64,000 bases of DNA from UBA5314 sp040217815 (GCA_040217815.1 JBEHWI010000016.1:1-64000); one strand, 5' to 3'. Counted from the stretch's first letter, positions 8,744 to 18,314 are shown. Program-made: numbers and translations. Notes: generated from the letters alone by a model not told the origin.

Positions 8744-9337
8744 CTATTTTATCATTTGTTCGGTGAGGAGCTCTATGAGGATGTTACGGGATGATTTTTC
8801 ATTGAGATTCAGGCCTGAAAACTGTTGAACAGTGGCGCCCATCAAGATAGGGAAAGAAATACAGCCCAGGATCTGCAGGGTACGCATGTAGATTCGGGAT
8901 TCTTCCTCGTCCGGATGCAGCTCTTGCAGGGTCCGGTGAACGAGATGAATGCCTTCCTGTTCAAGGTATTCACTGTATTCGACCGGGGTGTTGCTGTGGT
9001 GAATCTTCTGATCGATCATGTATCTCACTATGTCCGGATATTTATATACTGTATCGGCGTAGGCCTGAATAAAATTGGACAGGCGGACAGCGGCGGGTTG
9101 TTCATTTTCTTTAAGTATAGTAAAGACTTTCCTCATCTGGGCGGTTACATATTTTAATGCCTTGTCAATTACCATGTCTTTAGAGCCGAAATGGTAATTG
9201 ACCGCTGCGATGTTTACATCCGCCCGGGTGGAAATCTTCCTGACTGTGACATTTTGGAAGCCCTCGTCGGCCATTATATCGAGGGTGGCTTTAATAATTC
9301 GCTCTTTAGTGCTTCCACTGTGACTCAAAATTTTCAA
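8744..9337 (-). CDS. TetR/AcrR family transcriptional regulator
   Basis: This 197-residue protein has the TetR DNA-binding domain at about 10-57 (TKERIIKATLDIMADEGF, then VTVRKISTRADVNIAAVNYHFGSKDMVIDKAL). A C-terminal all-helical ligand-binding and dimerisation domain of unknown specificity follows. It is transcribed away from the giant acyl-CoA dehydratase activase gene with 188 bp between them. By analogy with other TetR pairs it probably represses itself and that gene, perhaps in response to an acyl-CoA or related compound (inference). The palindrome at 9458-9471 is a candidate operator. Confidence 0.92.
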   Translation of the reverse strand: MKILSHSGSTKERIIKATLDIMADEGFQNVTVRKISTRADVNIAAVNYHFGSKDMVIDKALKYVTAQMRKVFTILKENEQPAAVRLSNFIQAYADTVYKYPDIVRYMIDQKIHHSNTPVEYSEYLEQEGIHLVHRTLQELHPDEEESRIYMRTLQILGCISFPILMGATVQQFSGLNLNEKSSRNILIELLTEQMIK

Positions 9338-9432
9338 ATCAGTTCACCGCCGTTTGAAACGATGTTTGATTAAATTTTAATTTAGCAGATCGTATTCGTC
9401 AAGTTTAGTCTGGCAGGTTCTTTTGATTTCAA

Positions 9433-9471
9433 TTGACAAACAGGGCTATTTTTTTTACCCTAGTCTTAGGG
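9433..9471 (+). promoter_or_regulatory. Candidate promoter and TetR operator for the activase gene
   Basis: A consensus -35 box TTGACA lies at 9433-9438. A poor -10 candidate TACCCT follows 17 bp later. That -10 overlaps a short perfect palindrome, CCCTA-gtct-TAGGG (9458-9471), where a bound repressor would block polymerase. The assignment rests on position only. Confidence 0.4.
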
Positions 9472-9525
9472 CTAATTTAAACAGCATTTGAATTTTGCCT
9501 TGGCATTTGGGGAGGGAACCATCCG

Positions 9526-12500
9526 TTGCTTGCCAATCAAGCTTCTGATTTATATATGGGGTTGGATATCGGTTCGACAACCGTCAAGGTTGTTTTGCTG
9601 GATGATGCTTTAAATCCGGTCTTTAGAATCTACCAGCGCCATCACAGTGATATAAAAGCCACCCTGAGCCACTCGATAAAAGAGGCCCTATTAAGGGTGG
9701 GTAATCAGACCGTTTCGGCCCTGGTCACCGGGTCAGCCGGTCTGTCGGCGGCGGCCTGGTCGGGTCTGTCTTTTATTCAAGAAGTGATCGCCGGGACTGA
9801 AGCTATAAAACACCTCATACCGGAAACCGATGTAGCTATAGAACTGGGTGGCGAAGATGCCAAGATAACCTATTTTGGCCATGGTATAGAACAGAGAATG
9901 AACGGCATCTGCGCCGGCGGCACCGGTGCCTTTATTGATCAGATGGCCGCACTTTTGGAAACCGATGCCATGGGGCTGAACTGCCTGGCAGCCAAGCATA
10001 AGATGATCTATCCCATAGCAGCCCGCTGTGGGGTGTTCGCCAAAAGCGACATACAGCCACTGTTGAATGATGGAGCGGCCCGTGAAGACATAGCTGCTTC
10101 GGTTTTACAGGCGGTGGTCAATCAGACTATTAGCGGCCTGGCTTGCGGACGTCCCATTCGCGGCAATGTGGCCTTCCTGGGCGGCCCTTTACATTTTCTC
10201 ACCGAACTCTGCACCAGGTTCAAGGATACCTTGAAGCTCGCGCCGCAAAACGCCATTATTCCTGACATGGCTCAATACTACGTGGCCATCGGTGCAGCCC
10301 TGGCTTCGCGCCGGGAGAGCCCGGAGAGCCTTTCAGATATCGCCAACCGCCTGAAGTGTTCCGGAGATACCGCTACCGGCGAGATATGGCGCTTGAACCC
10401 CCTTTTCCCGGATGCGCAGCAGCTTGAGATATTCCGCGAAAGGCATTCACAGCATAAAATTGCCCACCGGGAGCTGGAAACCTATAGCGGGCCGGCCTAT
10501 TTGGGTATTGATGCCGGCTCAACCACCACCAAAGCGGTTCTCATCGACCAGGAGGGCAGCCTGCTTTACTCCTACTACGGGGGCAACCAGGGCAGTCCGG
10601 TCGATTCAACGGTCAAGATATTGAGAGACCTTTATTCCCATCTGCCGGAAAGCGCTTATATTGCCAATTCCCTGGTAACCGGCTATGGAGAAGGCCTTAT
10701 AAAAGCAGCCCTGGGAGTAGACCTGGGCGAAGTGGAGACTGTGGCTCATACCACGGCCGCCGAGTTTTTCTGCCCCGGGGTGGATTTCATTCTGGATATC
10801 GGCGGGCAGGATATGAAATGCATGAGGGTCAAAAATGGGGCCATAGACAGCGTGGTCTTGAATGAAGCATGTTCATCGGGCTGCGGATCGTTTTTGGAGA
10901 CCTTCGCCCGCTCTTTAAGCATGACCGCCGAAGAGTTTTCCAGCACGGCTTTGATGGCCAATTCACCAGTTGATTTGGGCTCCCGCTGCACGGTTTTTAT
11001 GAATTCGCGGGTTAAGCAGGCGCAAAAGGAAGGGGCCTCGGTGGGGGATATTTCAGCCGGCCTCTCCTATTCGGTAATAAAGAACGCCCTGTTTAAGGTT
11101 ATAAAGCTGAGAAATCCCGAAGAACTTGGGCAGAGGATAGTGGTCCAGGGTGGAACCTTCCTCAATGAAGCGGTTTTGCGAAGCCTGGAGCTGGTAACCG
11201 GGCGTGAGGTTATAAAGCCGGATATTGCCGGATTGATGGGAGCCCTGGGGGCCGCCCTGATTGCCCGCGAGCGCTGTGGGACCGGTCACCGGAGTACTGT
11301 ATTCTCATTGCCCCAATTGGACAACTTCCAGTTCAAGGTATCCACCCGGCGCTGTACCGGCTGCAGCAACCAATGCCTTTTGACCATCAACCGTTTTTCA
11401 GAGGGCAGACGCTACATTTCCGGCAACCGTTGCGAAAAGATGCTGAGCCAAAAAGAGGTTAGGGAACAGCTTCCCAACCTGTTTGACTACAAGTACCAGA
11501 GGCTGTTCGCCTACGAACCCCTGACCGAGGAAGAGGCACCTCGGGGTGCCATAGGACTGCCCCGGGTGCTGAATATGTATGAGAATTATCCCTTCTGGTT
11601 TACTTTCTTTACCAGGCTGGGTTTCAGGGTCGAACTGTCGCCTCCCTCCAACCGGGATATCTATCATCTGGGCAGTGAGACCATTCCCTCCGAGTCGGCC
11701 TGCTATCCGGCCAAACTGGTGCATGGGCACATTGAGGCCCTGATCCGGCAGGGCATAAAGACTATATTCTACCCGGCGGTTTCTCACGAACGCAAAGAAA
11801 TCGACCTGGCTGACAACTGTTTTAACTGTCCCATGGTTATTTCTTATCCCGATGTAATCAGAAACAACATGGATATATTAAACGGTCATGGTATTACCTA
11901 TATCAGTCCCTTCCTTCCCTACGACAACCGGGAGCGCCTTATAAAGCGTTTGCATGAAGAGCTGAGGATGCTGGGCATCGGGAAAAGCGAGATCAAGCAA
12001 GCGGTGGATGCCGCCTACCGGGAAGACGCCGCTTTTAAACAGGATATTCGGCGTGAGGGCGAAAGGGTCATGGCCGAAATGGAAAGTAAAGGATTTCAGG
12101 GGATTGTGCTGGCCGGCCGGCCGTATCACCTAGACCCCGAAATCAACCATGGTATCGCTGATTTCATTATCAGCCAGGGATTCGCGGTGTTAACCGAGGA
12201 TTCGGTGGCCCACCTGGGCGAACGCTTCAACTCTTTGAGGGTAGTTGATCAGTGGATGTACCATTCCCGGCTCTATGCTGCGGCTACTTTAGTAGCCAAT
12301 CGCCGGGATCTTGAACTCATCCAGTTGAATTCCTTCGGTTGCGGGCTGGATGCCATAACCACTGATCAGGTTCAGGAAATATTAGAGACGGCTGGCAAGA
12401 TATATACGGTAATTAAAATTGATGAAATAAGCAATCTGGGAGCAGCCCGGATAAGAATACGGTCTTTGATAGCGGCTCTCCGCAAGCGGCAGCCAGTTTT

Positions 12501-13821
12501 GCTCCCGGTAAGAAATTATTCATATGATTTCATTTCCTTTACCGAGGAGATGAGGCAGAAGCACACCATATTGTGCCCCCAGATGTCGCCCATCCATTTT
12601 GAATTTGTGGAGGACGTATTCCGCGACGCCGGGTATAATCTCGAACTGCTGCAGGAAGTATCCCCGGAAGACATAGAAGCGGGGGTCAAGTACGTCAATA
12701 ACGATGCCTGCTACCCTTCGATAATAGTAATCGGCCAGTTGCTGCATGCCCTGCAGTCGGGAAAATACGATCTCGACAACACCACCGTAGTAATAACCCA
12801 GACCGGGGGCGGCTGCCGGGCAACCAATTATATTGGACTTCTGCGCAAAGCCTTGTGGGAGGCCGGCTTCGGGAAAATTCCGGTTTTATCGGCCAACGTG
12901 ACCGGCACCGAGGCTCATCCCGGTTTTAAAATTACCGGCGCCCTTTTGAAAAAAGCCATTCGAGGTATAGTATACGGCGACCTATTGATGAGGGTCCTCC
13001 ACAGAGTACGCCCCTATGAAAAAATACCGGGCTCAGCCAACCTTTTGTTTGAAAAATGGATAAAGGAATGCCGCCGACAGTTGCTAAAAGGCGATTCTAA
13101 AACCTTTAAGAGCAACCTGCGCAAAATTGTGGAAGAATTCGACCGCCTGGAGATAAATGACGTAAAGAAGCCCCGGGTGGGGGTGGTGGGAGAAATCCTG
13201 GTTAAATATCACCCGGCGGCCAATAATAATGTTGTCAGCCTGCTTGAGCAGGAGGGTGCCGAAGTGGTAGTTCCTGATCTATTGGACTTTTTTACCTACA
13301 GCACTTATGATGCTGTGTTTCGTTACGAGCAATTGTCGGGAAGCGGCAAAGCCATGCTGGTGTCTCGCCTGATTATTAAGTACATGGAAAACGCCCGCAA
13401 GGAGATGTGCCGGGCCCTGGAGGCCAGCCAGCGGTTCACGGCGCCTGAATCGGTTTACTACCTGGCTGAGAAGGCCAGCCGGATCATGTCTCTCGGACAC
13501 CATGCTGGAGAAGGGTGGTTGTTAACGGCCGAGATGATCGAGTTGATCGAGACGGGTGCTCCCAACATCGTATGCGTTCAGCCTTTTGCCTGCCTGCCCA
13601 ATCATGTGACGGGTAAAGGCATGGTGCGCAAGCTGCGCAACGAATACCCTGAGGCTAATATCGTAGCCATTGACTATGACCCGGGCGCCAGTGAAGTCAA
13701 CCAGTTGAACCGCATCAAGCTGATGCTGAGCGTGGCCGTGAGAGAGTTTGAAGAAGGCGAAGTCCAGCCCGCGCCGGCTGCCCACAAGGGTTATCAAAAA
13801 ATTAGGGACCACCATCTTTAA
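9526..13821 (+). CDS. Giant 2-hydroxyacyl-CoA dehydratase activase-like protein
   Basis: A 1431-residue fusion. It has two BadF/BadG/HgdC-type ASKHA ATPase domains. The first begins at about residue 11 (LDIGSTTVK, IELGGEDAK, and ICAGGTGAF with its cluster cysteine). The second begins at about 326 (GIDAGSTTTK, LDIGGQDMK, ACSSGCGSF). A cysteine motif C610-x2-C613-x3-C617 follows, then a long C-terminal part (about 650-1400) of the DUF2229/HgdB-related type. HgdC proteins use ATP to push an electron into 2-hydroxyacyl-CoA dehydratases or benzoyl-CoA-type reductases. This all-in-one version is widespread in Clostridia but its substrate is unproven. The start is TTG at 9526, chosen because GGGGAGGG lies 9-10 bases upstream. 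It stands alone, divergent from a TetR regulator, with no dehydratase subunit genes beside it. Confidence 0.88.
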   Translation: MLANQASDLYMGLDIGSTTVKVVLLDDALNPVFRIYQRHHSDIKATLSHSIKEALLRVGNQTVSALVTGSAGLSAAAWSGLSFIQEVIAGTEAIKHLIPETDVAIELGGEDAKITYFGHGIEQRMNGICAGGTGAFIDQMAALLETDAMGLNCLAAKHKMIYPIAARCGVFAKSDIQPLLNDGAAREDIAASVLQAVVNQTISGLACGRPIRGNVAFLGGPLHFLTELCTRFKDTLKLAPQNAIIPDMAQYYVAIGAALASRRESPESLSDIANRLKCSGDTATGEIWRLNPLFPDAQQLEIFRERHSQHKIAHRELETYSGPAYLGIDAGSTTTKAVLIDQEGSLLYSYYGGNQGSPVDSTVKILRDLYSHLPESAYIANSLVTGYGEGLIKAALGVDLGEVETVAHTTAAEFFCPGVDFILDIGGQDMKCMRVKNGAIDSVVLNEACSSGCGSFLETFARSLSMTAEEFSSTALMANSPVDLGSRCTVFMNSRVKQAQKEGASVGDISAGLSYSVIKNALFKVIKLRNPEELGQRIVVQGGTFLNEAVLRSLELVTGREVIKPDIAGLMGALGAALIARERCGTGHRSTVFSLPQLDNFQFKVSTRRCTGCSNQCLLTINRFSEGRRYISGNRCEKMLSQKEVREQLPNLFDYKYQRLFAYEPLTEEEAPRGAIGLPRVLNMYENYPFWFTFFTRLGFRVELSPPSNRDIYHLGSETIPSESACYPAKLVHGHIEALIRQGIKTIFYPAVSHERKEIDLADNCFNCPMVISYPDVIRNNMDILNGHGITYISPFLPYDNRERLIKRLHEELRMLGIGKSEIKQAVDAAYREDAAFKQDIRREGERVMAEMESKGFQGIVLAGRPYHLDPEINHGIADFIISQGFAVLTEDSVAHLGERFNSLRVVDQWMYHSRLYAAATLVANRRDLELIQLNSFGCGLDAITTDQVQEILETAGKIYTVIKIDEISNLGAARIRIRSLIAALRKRQPVLLPVRNYSYDFISFTEEMRQKHTILCPQMSPIHFEFVEDVFRDAGYNLELLQEVSPEDIEAGVKYVNNDACYPSIIVIGQLLHALQSGKYDLDNTTVVITQTGGGCRATNYIGLLRKALWEAGFGKIPVLSANVTGTEAHPGFKITGALLKKAIRGIVYGDLLMRVLHRVRPYEKIPGSANLLFEKWIKECRRQLLKGDSKTFKSNLRKIVEEFDRLEINDVKKPRVGVVGEILVKYHPAANNNVVSLLEQEGAEVVVPDLLDFFTYSTYDAVFRYEQLSGSGKAMLVSRLIIKYMENARKEMCRALEASQRFTAPESVYYLAEKASRIMSLGHHAGEGWLLTAEMIELIETGAPNIVCVQPFACLPNHVTGKGMVRKLRNEYPEANIVAIDYDPGASEVNQLNRIKLMLSVAVREFEEGEVQPAPAAHKGYQKIRDHHL

Positions 13822-13884
13822 AACCGCTCGGTAAAAATTGCGAAACCATACATTGATCTAAAGTTGCAAATGTCTGTATTGTAT

Positions 13885-13937
13885 AATAAAGCCCGCTCGT
13901 CAACGTACCTGGAGTAGGTTGACGAGCGGGCTTTATT
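13885..13937. terminator. Strong bidirectional-type hairpin
   Basis: A perfect 20-bp stem (13885-13904 with 13918-13937) surrounds a 13-nt loop. Its ends read AATAAAGCCC and GGGCTTTATT. It lies 63 bp after the activase stop codon. The A-run on one side and T-run on the other are within the stem, so it is probably an intrinsic terminator. A second, looser complementarity flanks it (about 13840-13856 with 13960-13974). Confidence 0.7.
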
Positions 13938-14124
13938 CGCGGAATTTTTATAATCAGTTTATTGTATGGTTCGTGTTTCTTAAGTCCAACTTAATCATCA
14001 AAATATAAAATTGTTTGATTAAGGTTAAATCTAAATGGCATCCGCTGGAAAACTGATACAATAGAAATCAGTATCCCGGCATTTGACGGTATACTGAAGA
14101 ATATGTTGATATTATGGGGGATGG

Positions 14125-15627
14125 ATGTTGAAAAGGGTCAGGGCGGTCGTCTTCTTACTTGTTCTTTCGGCAATAGGGGCTGTCTGGTATTTTACCCGGC
14201 CGGAGCCGGTGGTAGCTCCCGAGATAAGCCGCTATGCTCTTGAATGGCCTCTGCCCCATCACGATTATGGCAATTCGCGATCCAACCCTGATTCAGCCAT
14301 AAACACGGCTACTGTATCAAATCTACAACCGCTCTGGTTTTTTGCCCTGCCCGCGGGTGCTTCGACCGGTGTACTGACTGGCAATGCCATAATTCAAGGG
14401 GGCAGGGTCTACTGCCGGGACGGCCAGAGCAACGTCTACGCCCTGGCCCTGGACAGTGGGAAACTGCTCTGGAAAAAGGAATACCAGCAGCCAGCATCCA
14501 GTTCGGGGGGCTTGTCCGTGGCCAGGAACCTGGTTTATGTCAGTAAAGGCGACAACGGGGTAGCGGCGCTTGACTTAAAAGGCCGCGAAAAGTGGTCGGT
14601 CCAACTGACCTTTAAGCCTGGCGGGGTAATTAGAAGCCAGCCGATCGAATATGATGGGCAGGTCTATGTGGCATCTTCGGCTCCAAGGTCAGGGAATGGA
14701 TCATCGCCAGAGGACTTTGGCAGCATCTATGCACTGGACGGTAAAAACGGCGAGGTCAAATGGATGTATAACCTCGGAGAGGAGGCCCTGCCGAGAAGCG
14801 ATCTGCCCTGGCGCAGTGGTGAATTTGGAATGTTTCCCGCTATAGATGCCACCGGTGGGGGGATGTTTTGGCCAACCGCATTATCCGGGCCCTGGCCGCC
14901 CCCAGCGCAGGTATCCGAAAAGAACCTGCCCGCTGAGCTCTTCCAGCAAAGAATCGCCGCATTTAACCATGCGAGCGGGCAGCTACTCTGGCTGCAAAGC
15001 CTGAGAAACCATGATTATATCAACCTCGATTTACAGCAACCGCCTATTATCGCTTCAATGGACAACCGCAGCATCATACTGGCAGCCGGCAAGGGCGGGT
15101 GGGTCTACGCGGTTGAATTGGTCAGCGGCAAGCCGCTGTGGGAAGTGGCGGTAGGAGAGCACCAGAACGACCAGCTCAGTTCGCCGCCCCGGGGAGCCGC
15201 TCGGGTGCTGCCCGGGCCGCGGGGAGGTGTTGCTTCACCGATGGCCTGCCGGGATGGTGTTTTATACATACCGGTGGTCAACCAGGCCGGGACATACAGT
15301 CCGGGAAAGTCTGAAACGACCGTTGCAGATCTGTCTCAAGGTGGCGGGGAACTGCTGGCCATAGATATTCGCTACGGAAAGGTATTATGGCGGCAGACTT
15401 TTGATTCAGCGGTTCTGGGTGGGGCAACCATTATGGGCGACCTGGTCTTTACTTCAACCTATGCGGGCCGGGTATACGCCTTCAATCGGATCAGCGGGGA
15501 AAAAATATGGGAGCACCAGACCGATGGCAGGATTACCGGATGGCCGGCTGGAGCCGGTAAAATTATTGTATTTCCGGTGGACAAGAGCGGAGCCGGTCCG
15601 CTGCTGGAAGCATTTTCTCTACCTTAA
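14125..15627 (+). CDS. PQQ-type beta-propeller protein, membrane anchored
   Basis: This 500-residue protein starts with a single hydrophobic segment (about 5-24) that is a signal or anchor, so the rest lies outside the membrane. The body consists of repeated blades of the PQQ/BamB type, such as VYALALDSGKLLWKKEY, VYALDGKNGEVKWMY, VYAVELVSGKPLWEV and VYAFNRISGEKIWEH. I see no clear quinoprotein catalytic Asp/Glu set or cytochrome motif, so it may be a binding or scaffold protein rather than a dehydrogenase. GGGGG lies 5 bases before the ATG at 14125. It is followed on the same strand by a carboxypeptidase gene 82 bp away, which may share its transcript. Confidence 0.85.
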   Translation: MLKRVRAVVFLLVLSAIGAVWYFTRPEPVVAPEISRYALEWPLPHHDYGNSRSNPDSAINTATVSNLQPLWFFALPAGASTGVLTGNAIIQGGRVYCRDGQSNVYALALDSGKLLWKKEYQQPASSSGGLSVARNLVYVSKGDNGVAALDLKGREKWSVQLTFKPGGVIRSQPIEYDGQVYVASSAPRSGNGSSPEDFGSIYALDGKNGEVKWMYNLGEEALPRSDLPWRSGEFGMFPAIDATGGGMFWPTALSGPWPPPAQVSEKNLPAELFQQRIAAFNHASGQLLWLQSLRNHDYINLDLQQPPIIASMDNRSIILAAGKGGWVYAVELVSGKPLWEVAVGEHQNDQLSSPPRGAARVLPGPRGGVASPMACRDGVLYIPVVNQAGTYSPGKSETTVADLSQGGGELLAIDIRYGKVLWRQTFDSAVLGGATIMGDLVFTSTYAGRVYAFNRISGEKIWEHQTDGRITGWPAGAGKIIVFPVDKSGAGPLLEAFSLP

Positions 15628-15709
15628 ATACAGCTTCCCGGCAGGACTTAAAAGCATCTTGCTGGTATTGTATAAGGCATTCAGGGATGCCCTATAATGA
15701 GGTCAAAAT

Positions 15710-16783
15710 ATGAACGTTGCAATACGGCGATTGTTTCTGGTTATCATTATTTCTATAATTTGTGGGATTCACGGCATTACGGTTGCTGCAGCAGACCCGG
15801 CGAAACCGGAACCAGTAAGCACAGCCCCGTTAGGCAATCCTGCCGTGCCTCCGGATTTGAAAGCCTGGGCTGGCATACTTATAGACCGGGACAGTGGTGC
15901 TATTTTGTATGCCAAAAACGCCGGTTATCGTCTATATCCAGCCAGCACCACCAAAATCCTCACCGCCCTGTTGGCTTTGGAACGCGGCGCACTCGAAGAA
16001 CAGATTACCGTGGGGCCGGAAGTTGCACTGATACCAGCTGATGCCAGCCGTGCTGGACTTCGAGTTGGAGACCGCCTTACTCTGAAAGAACTGCTTTACG
16101 CCCTTATGCTGCCTTCGGGCAGTGATGCTGCTTATGTGCTGGCGGTTCATGTGGGGGGGGAGGGTAATAAATTGACTGGCAAAGAGGCTATGGCTAATTT
16201 CGCCGGGATGATGAACCGGCGGGCGGCTGCCCTTGGAGCCTATGACAGCCATTTTGTCAATCCGGACGGTTTTCATGACCCTGACCACTATTCAACTCCT
16301 TATGACATGGCTTTAATCGCCCGTGAGGCCATGAAAAACCCTGCTTTTCGTGAAGTGGTAGCCACGCCCGAGCATTCCCCCCGTGGGAACCTGGCCTCCC
16401 AGGGTAAAATTAAATGGGAAAACACCAACAAATTTCTGAATTCGAAAAGCCCTTATTATATGTCCGGAGTCGACGGGATCAAAACCGGTACCACCAGGCA
16501 GGCCGGTTATTGCTTGATTTCCTCGGCTTCCCGCGGCGACCGGAACCTCATAGCGGTAGTCCTGCGCTCCAATGAGACCGATCTTTATCAAGACTCCCGT
16601 CGCTTTCTGGAATTTGGATTTTTAACGGCTCCCCCGGTTCAAGCGACAGCTTCTCCAGCTTTAAAATCAGGTGGTATTCCCAAACAAGCTCTGCCCGGAG
16701 CCGTTGCCCTGGCTGCCCTTGTCTATATTGGCAGCAGGCTGCTGTGGAATTACCGGCACAGGAAACAGAGTGAAAGTGCCTGA
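15710..16783 (+). CDS. D-alanyl-D-alanine carboxypeptidase, peptidase S11
   Basis: The enzyme trims the terminal D-alanine from peptidoglycan stem peptides, outside the cell. The 357-residue protein has a signal peptide (about 1-28), the penicillin-binding SxxK motif at S79-T-T-K82 and KTG at 258-260. A C-terminal hydrophobic segment (about 325-347) followed by RHRKQ is a membrane anchor typical of DacF/DacB proteins. The middle motif, usually SxN, reads S136-G-S138, so the family asparagine is replaced by serine. This may alter rate or beta-lactam binding, or reflect a specialised paralogue. The gene converges on the Lrp-type regulator with 13 bp between stop codons. Confidence 0.92.
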   Translation: MNVAIRRLFLVIIISIICGIHGITVAAADPAKPEPVSTAPLGNPAVPPDLKAWAGILIDRDSGAILYAKNAGYRLYPASTTKILTALLALERGALEEQITVGPEVALIPADASRAGLRVGDRLTLKELLYALMLPSGSDAAYVLAVHVGGEGNKLTGKEAMANFAGMMNRRAAALGAYDSHFVNPDGFHDPDHYSTPYDMALIAREAMKNPAFREVVATPEHSPRGNLASQGKIKWENTNKFLNSKSPYYMSGVDGIKTGTTRQAGYCLISSASRGDRNLIAVVLRSNETDLYQDSRRFLEFGFLTAPPVQATASPALKSGGIPKQALPGAVALAALVYIGSRLLWNYRHRKQSESA

Positions 16784-16796
16784 GCCTTTTTTCAAG

Positions 16797-17213
16797 CTAT
16801 CCCTTTAATTGCCCGAGTGACAGGTTTACCCTGTAGTTCCCGAATTTTAAGACTTCCTCCAACAGGGTCCGCAGTTCATCCTGGCTGGAGCTCCTCACTT
16901 CCAGCAGGTAGCAGCCTTCACCGCTTATTTGGTTGGCCCGGATTATAAGCTGCTGCTGGTCAATAAAGCGGTGAAAGGCCTGGTGGTTGGCGGTTTTCAT
17001 AAATACGGTGATGAAGGCCAGCAGGGGACGGCCCAGGAGCTTTTCATCGATGCGCACCGTATATCCTTCAATAAGGCCCATGTCTTCCATTTTGCGAATC
17101 CGATTGGCAACGGCCTGCCCGGTCAGATGAACTTCTTCGCCTATCTCCCTCCATTGTCTGCGCGAGTTGACAAGGAGCAGGGATAAAATTCTGAGATCGG
17201 TTTCATCAAGCAT
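16797..17213 (-). CDS. Lrp/AsnC family transcriptional regulator
   Basis: A 138-residue protein of standard length for the family. An N-terminal winged helix-turn-helix (about 3-55: LDETDLRILSLLLVNSRRQW, then AVANRIRKMEDMGLIEGY) is followed by the ligand-binding RAM domain (about 65-135: LAFITVFMK, SGEGCYLLEVRSSSQDELRTLLEEVL). Members sense amino acids or similar metabolites and form octamers. It is transcribed away from the metallo-beta-lactamase-fold gene at 17330, which is a possible target. Its own ligand cannot be read from the sequence. Confidence 0.92.
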   Translation of the reverse strand: MLDETDLRILSLLLVNSRRQWREIGEEVHLTGQAVANRIRKMEDMGLIEGYTVRIDEKLLGRPLLAFITVFMKTANHQAFHRFIDQQQLIIRANQISGEGCYLLEVRSSSQDELRTLLEEVLKFGNYRVNLSLGQLKG

Positions 17214-17329
17214 TAAGGCTTCAACCCTTTCACGGTGAAACTGGACTGCTCGGTTTGCGCACGCGGCCCAATACTATGCTATGCCATAATTAGTGTATAA
17301 AACAAATAAGTACCGGGAGGTAGATATTC

Positions 17330-18079
17330 TTGAAAATGCACTTCCTTCGTCACGCTACTTTTATTATAACAGTAGGAGAAAAGAATCTTTTATTCGATCC
17401 CATGCTGAGTACGGCGGGAGCTATGCCGCCCGTACCGGATGTGGCCAACAGCTCGGCCAATCCCCTGGTTCCACTGCCAACAGCTGTTGACCTGAAAAAG
17501 ATCGACGCACTGATTGTCACCCACAACCACCGGGATCACTTTGATGAGGCTGCGGCAGAGCTGCTGCCCTATGACCTGCCCCTGTTCTGCCAGCCGGTTG
17601 ATCAGGCGGGATTCGCCCAACGCGGTTTCACGCAGGTTCGGGCAGTTGATGGATCCCTCGATTGGGAGGGTTTAATATTGTATCGCACTGGCGGTCAGCA
17701 TGGGACCGGAAAGATAGGGCAAAAAATGGGCCCGGTATCCGGTTTCGTGGTGGCAGCCGAAACTGGACCGGTGGTTTATGTAGCGGGCGACACTATCTAT
17801 TGCCGGGAAGTAGAAGAGGCTATTGAAAAATACCATCCCACTGTTATTATTTGCTTTGCAGGTGCCGCCCGCTTCAGCAAAGGGGATCCGATAACTATGA
17901 GCCGGGAAGATATCGGCCGGGTTTGTGCCAAGGCTCCCGATGCAACAATAGTTGCCGTTCATATGGAGGCCTGGAACCATTGCACCCTGACCCGCCGGGA
18001 ACTGGCCGACTACCTAAAAGAAACGGCACCCGGCAGCCGGGTTTTGATACCTGCCGACGGCGAGTTGTTAAATATATAG
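17330..18079 (+). CDS. MBL-fold metal-dependent hydrolase
   Basis: The 249-residue protein has the metallo-beta-lactamase zinc-binding motif T-H65-N-H67-R-D69-H70, later ligand candidates in GGQHGTG and in VAGDTIY, and VAVHMEAWNH near the end. It most resembles the UlaG-like and uncharacterised cytoplasmic hydrolases that cleave cyclic or phosphate esters; the substrate is unknown. The start is probably TTG at 17330, which lies 8 bases after GGGAGG; the in-frame ATG at 17336 would be rather far. There is no signal peptide. A shared 17-18 base motif in its leader recurs before the sigma factor gene. Confidence 0.88.
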   Translation: MKMHFLRHATFIITVGEKNLLFDPMLSTAGAMPPVPDVANSSANPLVPLPTAVDLKKIDALIVTHNHRDHFDEAAAELLPYDLPLFCQPVDQAGFAQRGFTQVRAVDGSLDWEGLILYRTGGQHGTGKIGQKMGPVSGFVVAAETGPVVYVAGDTIYCREVEEAIEKYHPTVIICFAGAARFSKGDPITMSREDIGRVCAKAPDATIVAVHMEAWNHCTLTRRELADYLKETAPGSRVLIPADGELLNI

Positions 18080-18087
18080 AAAGATTC

Positions 18088-18314
18088 TCAGACCGTCTAC
18101 AAAAGCGAAGCACTTTCCAGCACCACGGTTTCACTCGCTTCGCTCGAAAATAAATAGGATGAGCAAGGCACGAGATAGTCCTGCGATTGAGATGTACACT
18201 AGTACATTGATTGACCAGGACTGTTGAGCAACGCAGACGACGCCCATGGACGGGCTAGTGCAGCGATGCCAGGATGGCAAAGAGCTGCGAATTCGCTCCC
18301 GTCGTTCGCTCTGA
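18088..18314 (+). repeat. Dispersed hairpin element, copy A
   Basis: This 227-bp non-coding element begins TCAGACCGTC 9 bases after the MBL stop codon and ends CGCTCTGA. Its core (18183-18214) reads GCGATTGAG followed by the stem ATGTA-cactag-TACAT and then TTGATTGA. A shorter relative occurs at 48652-48776 with the same outer ends and an inverted core. No reading frame is apparent. Confidence 0.65.

Noticed and set aside
11398..11787. Minus-strand frames inside the activase gene
   Set aside because: All are antisense shadows of a confident coding sequence with strong motifs.
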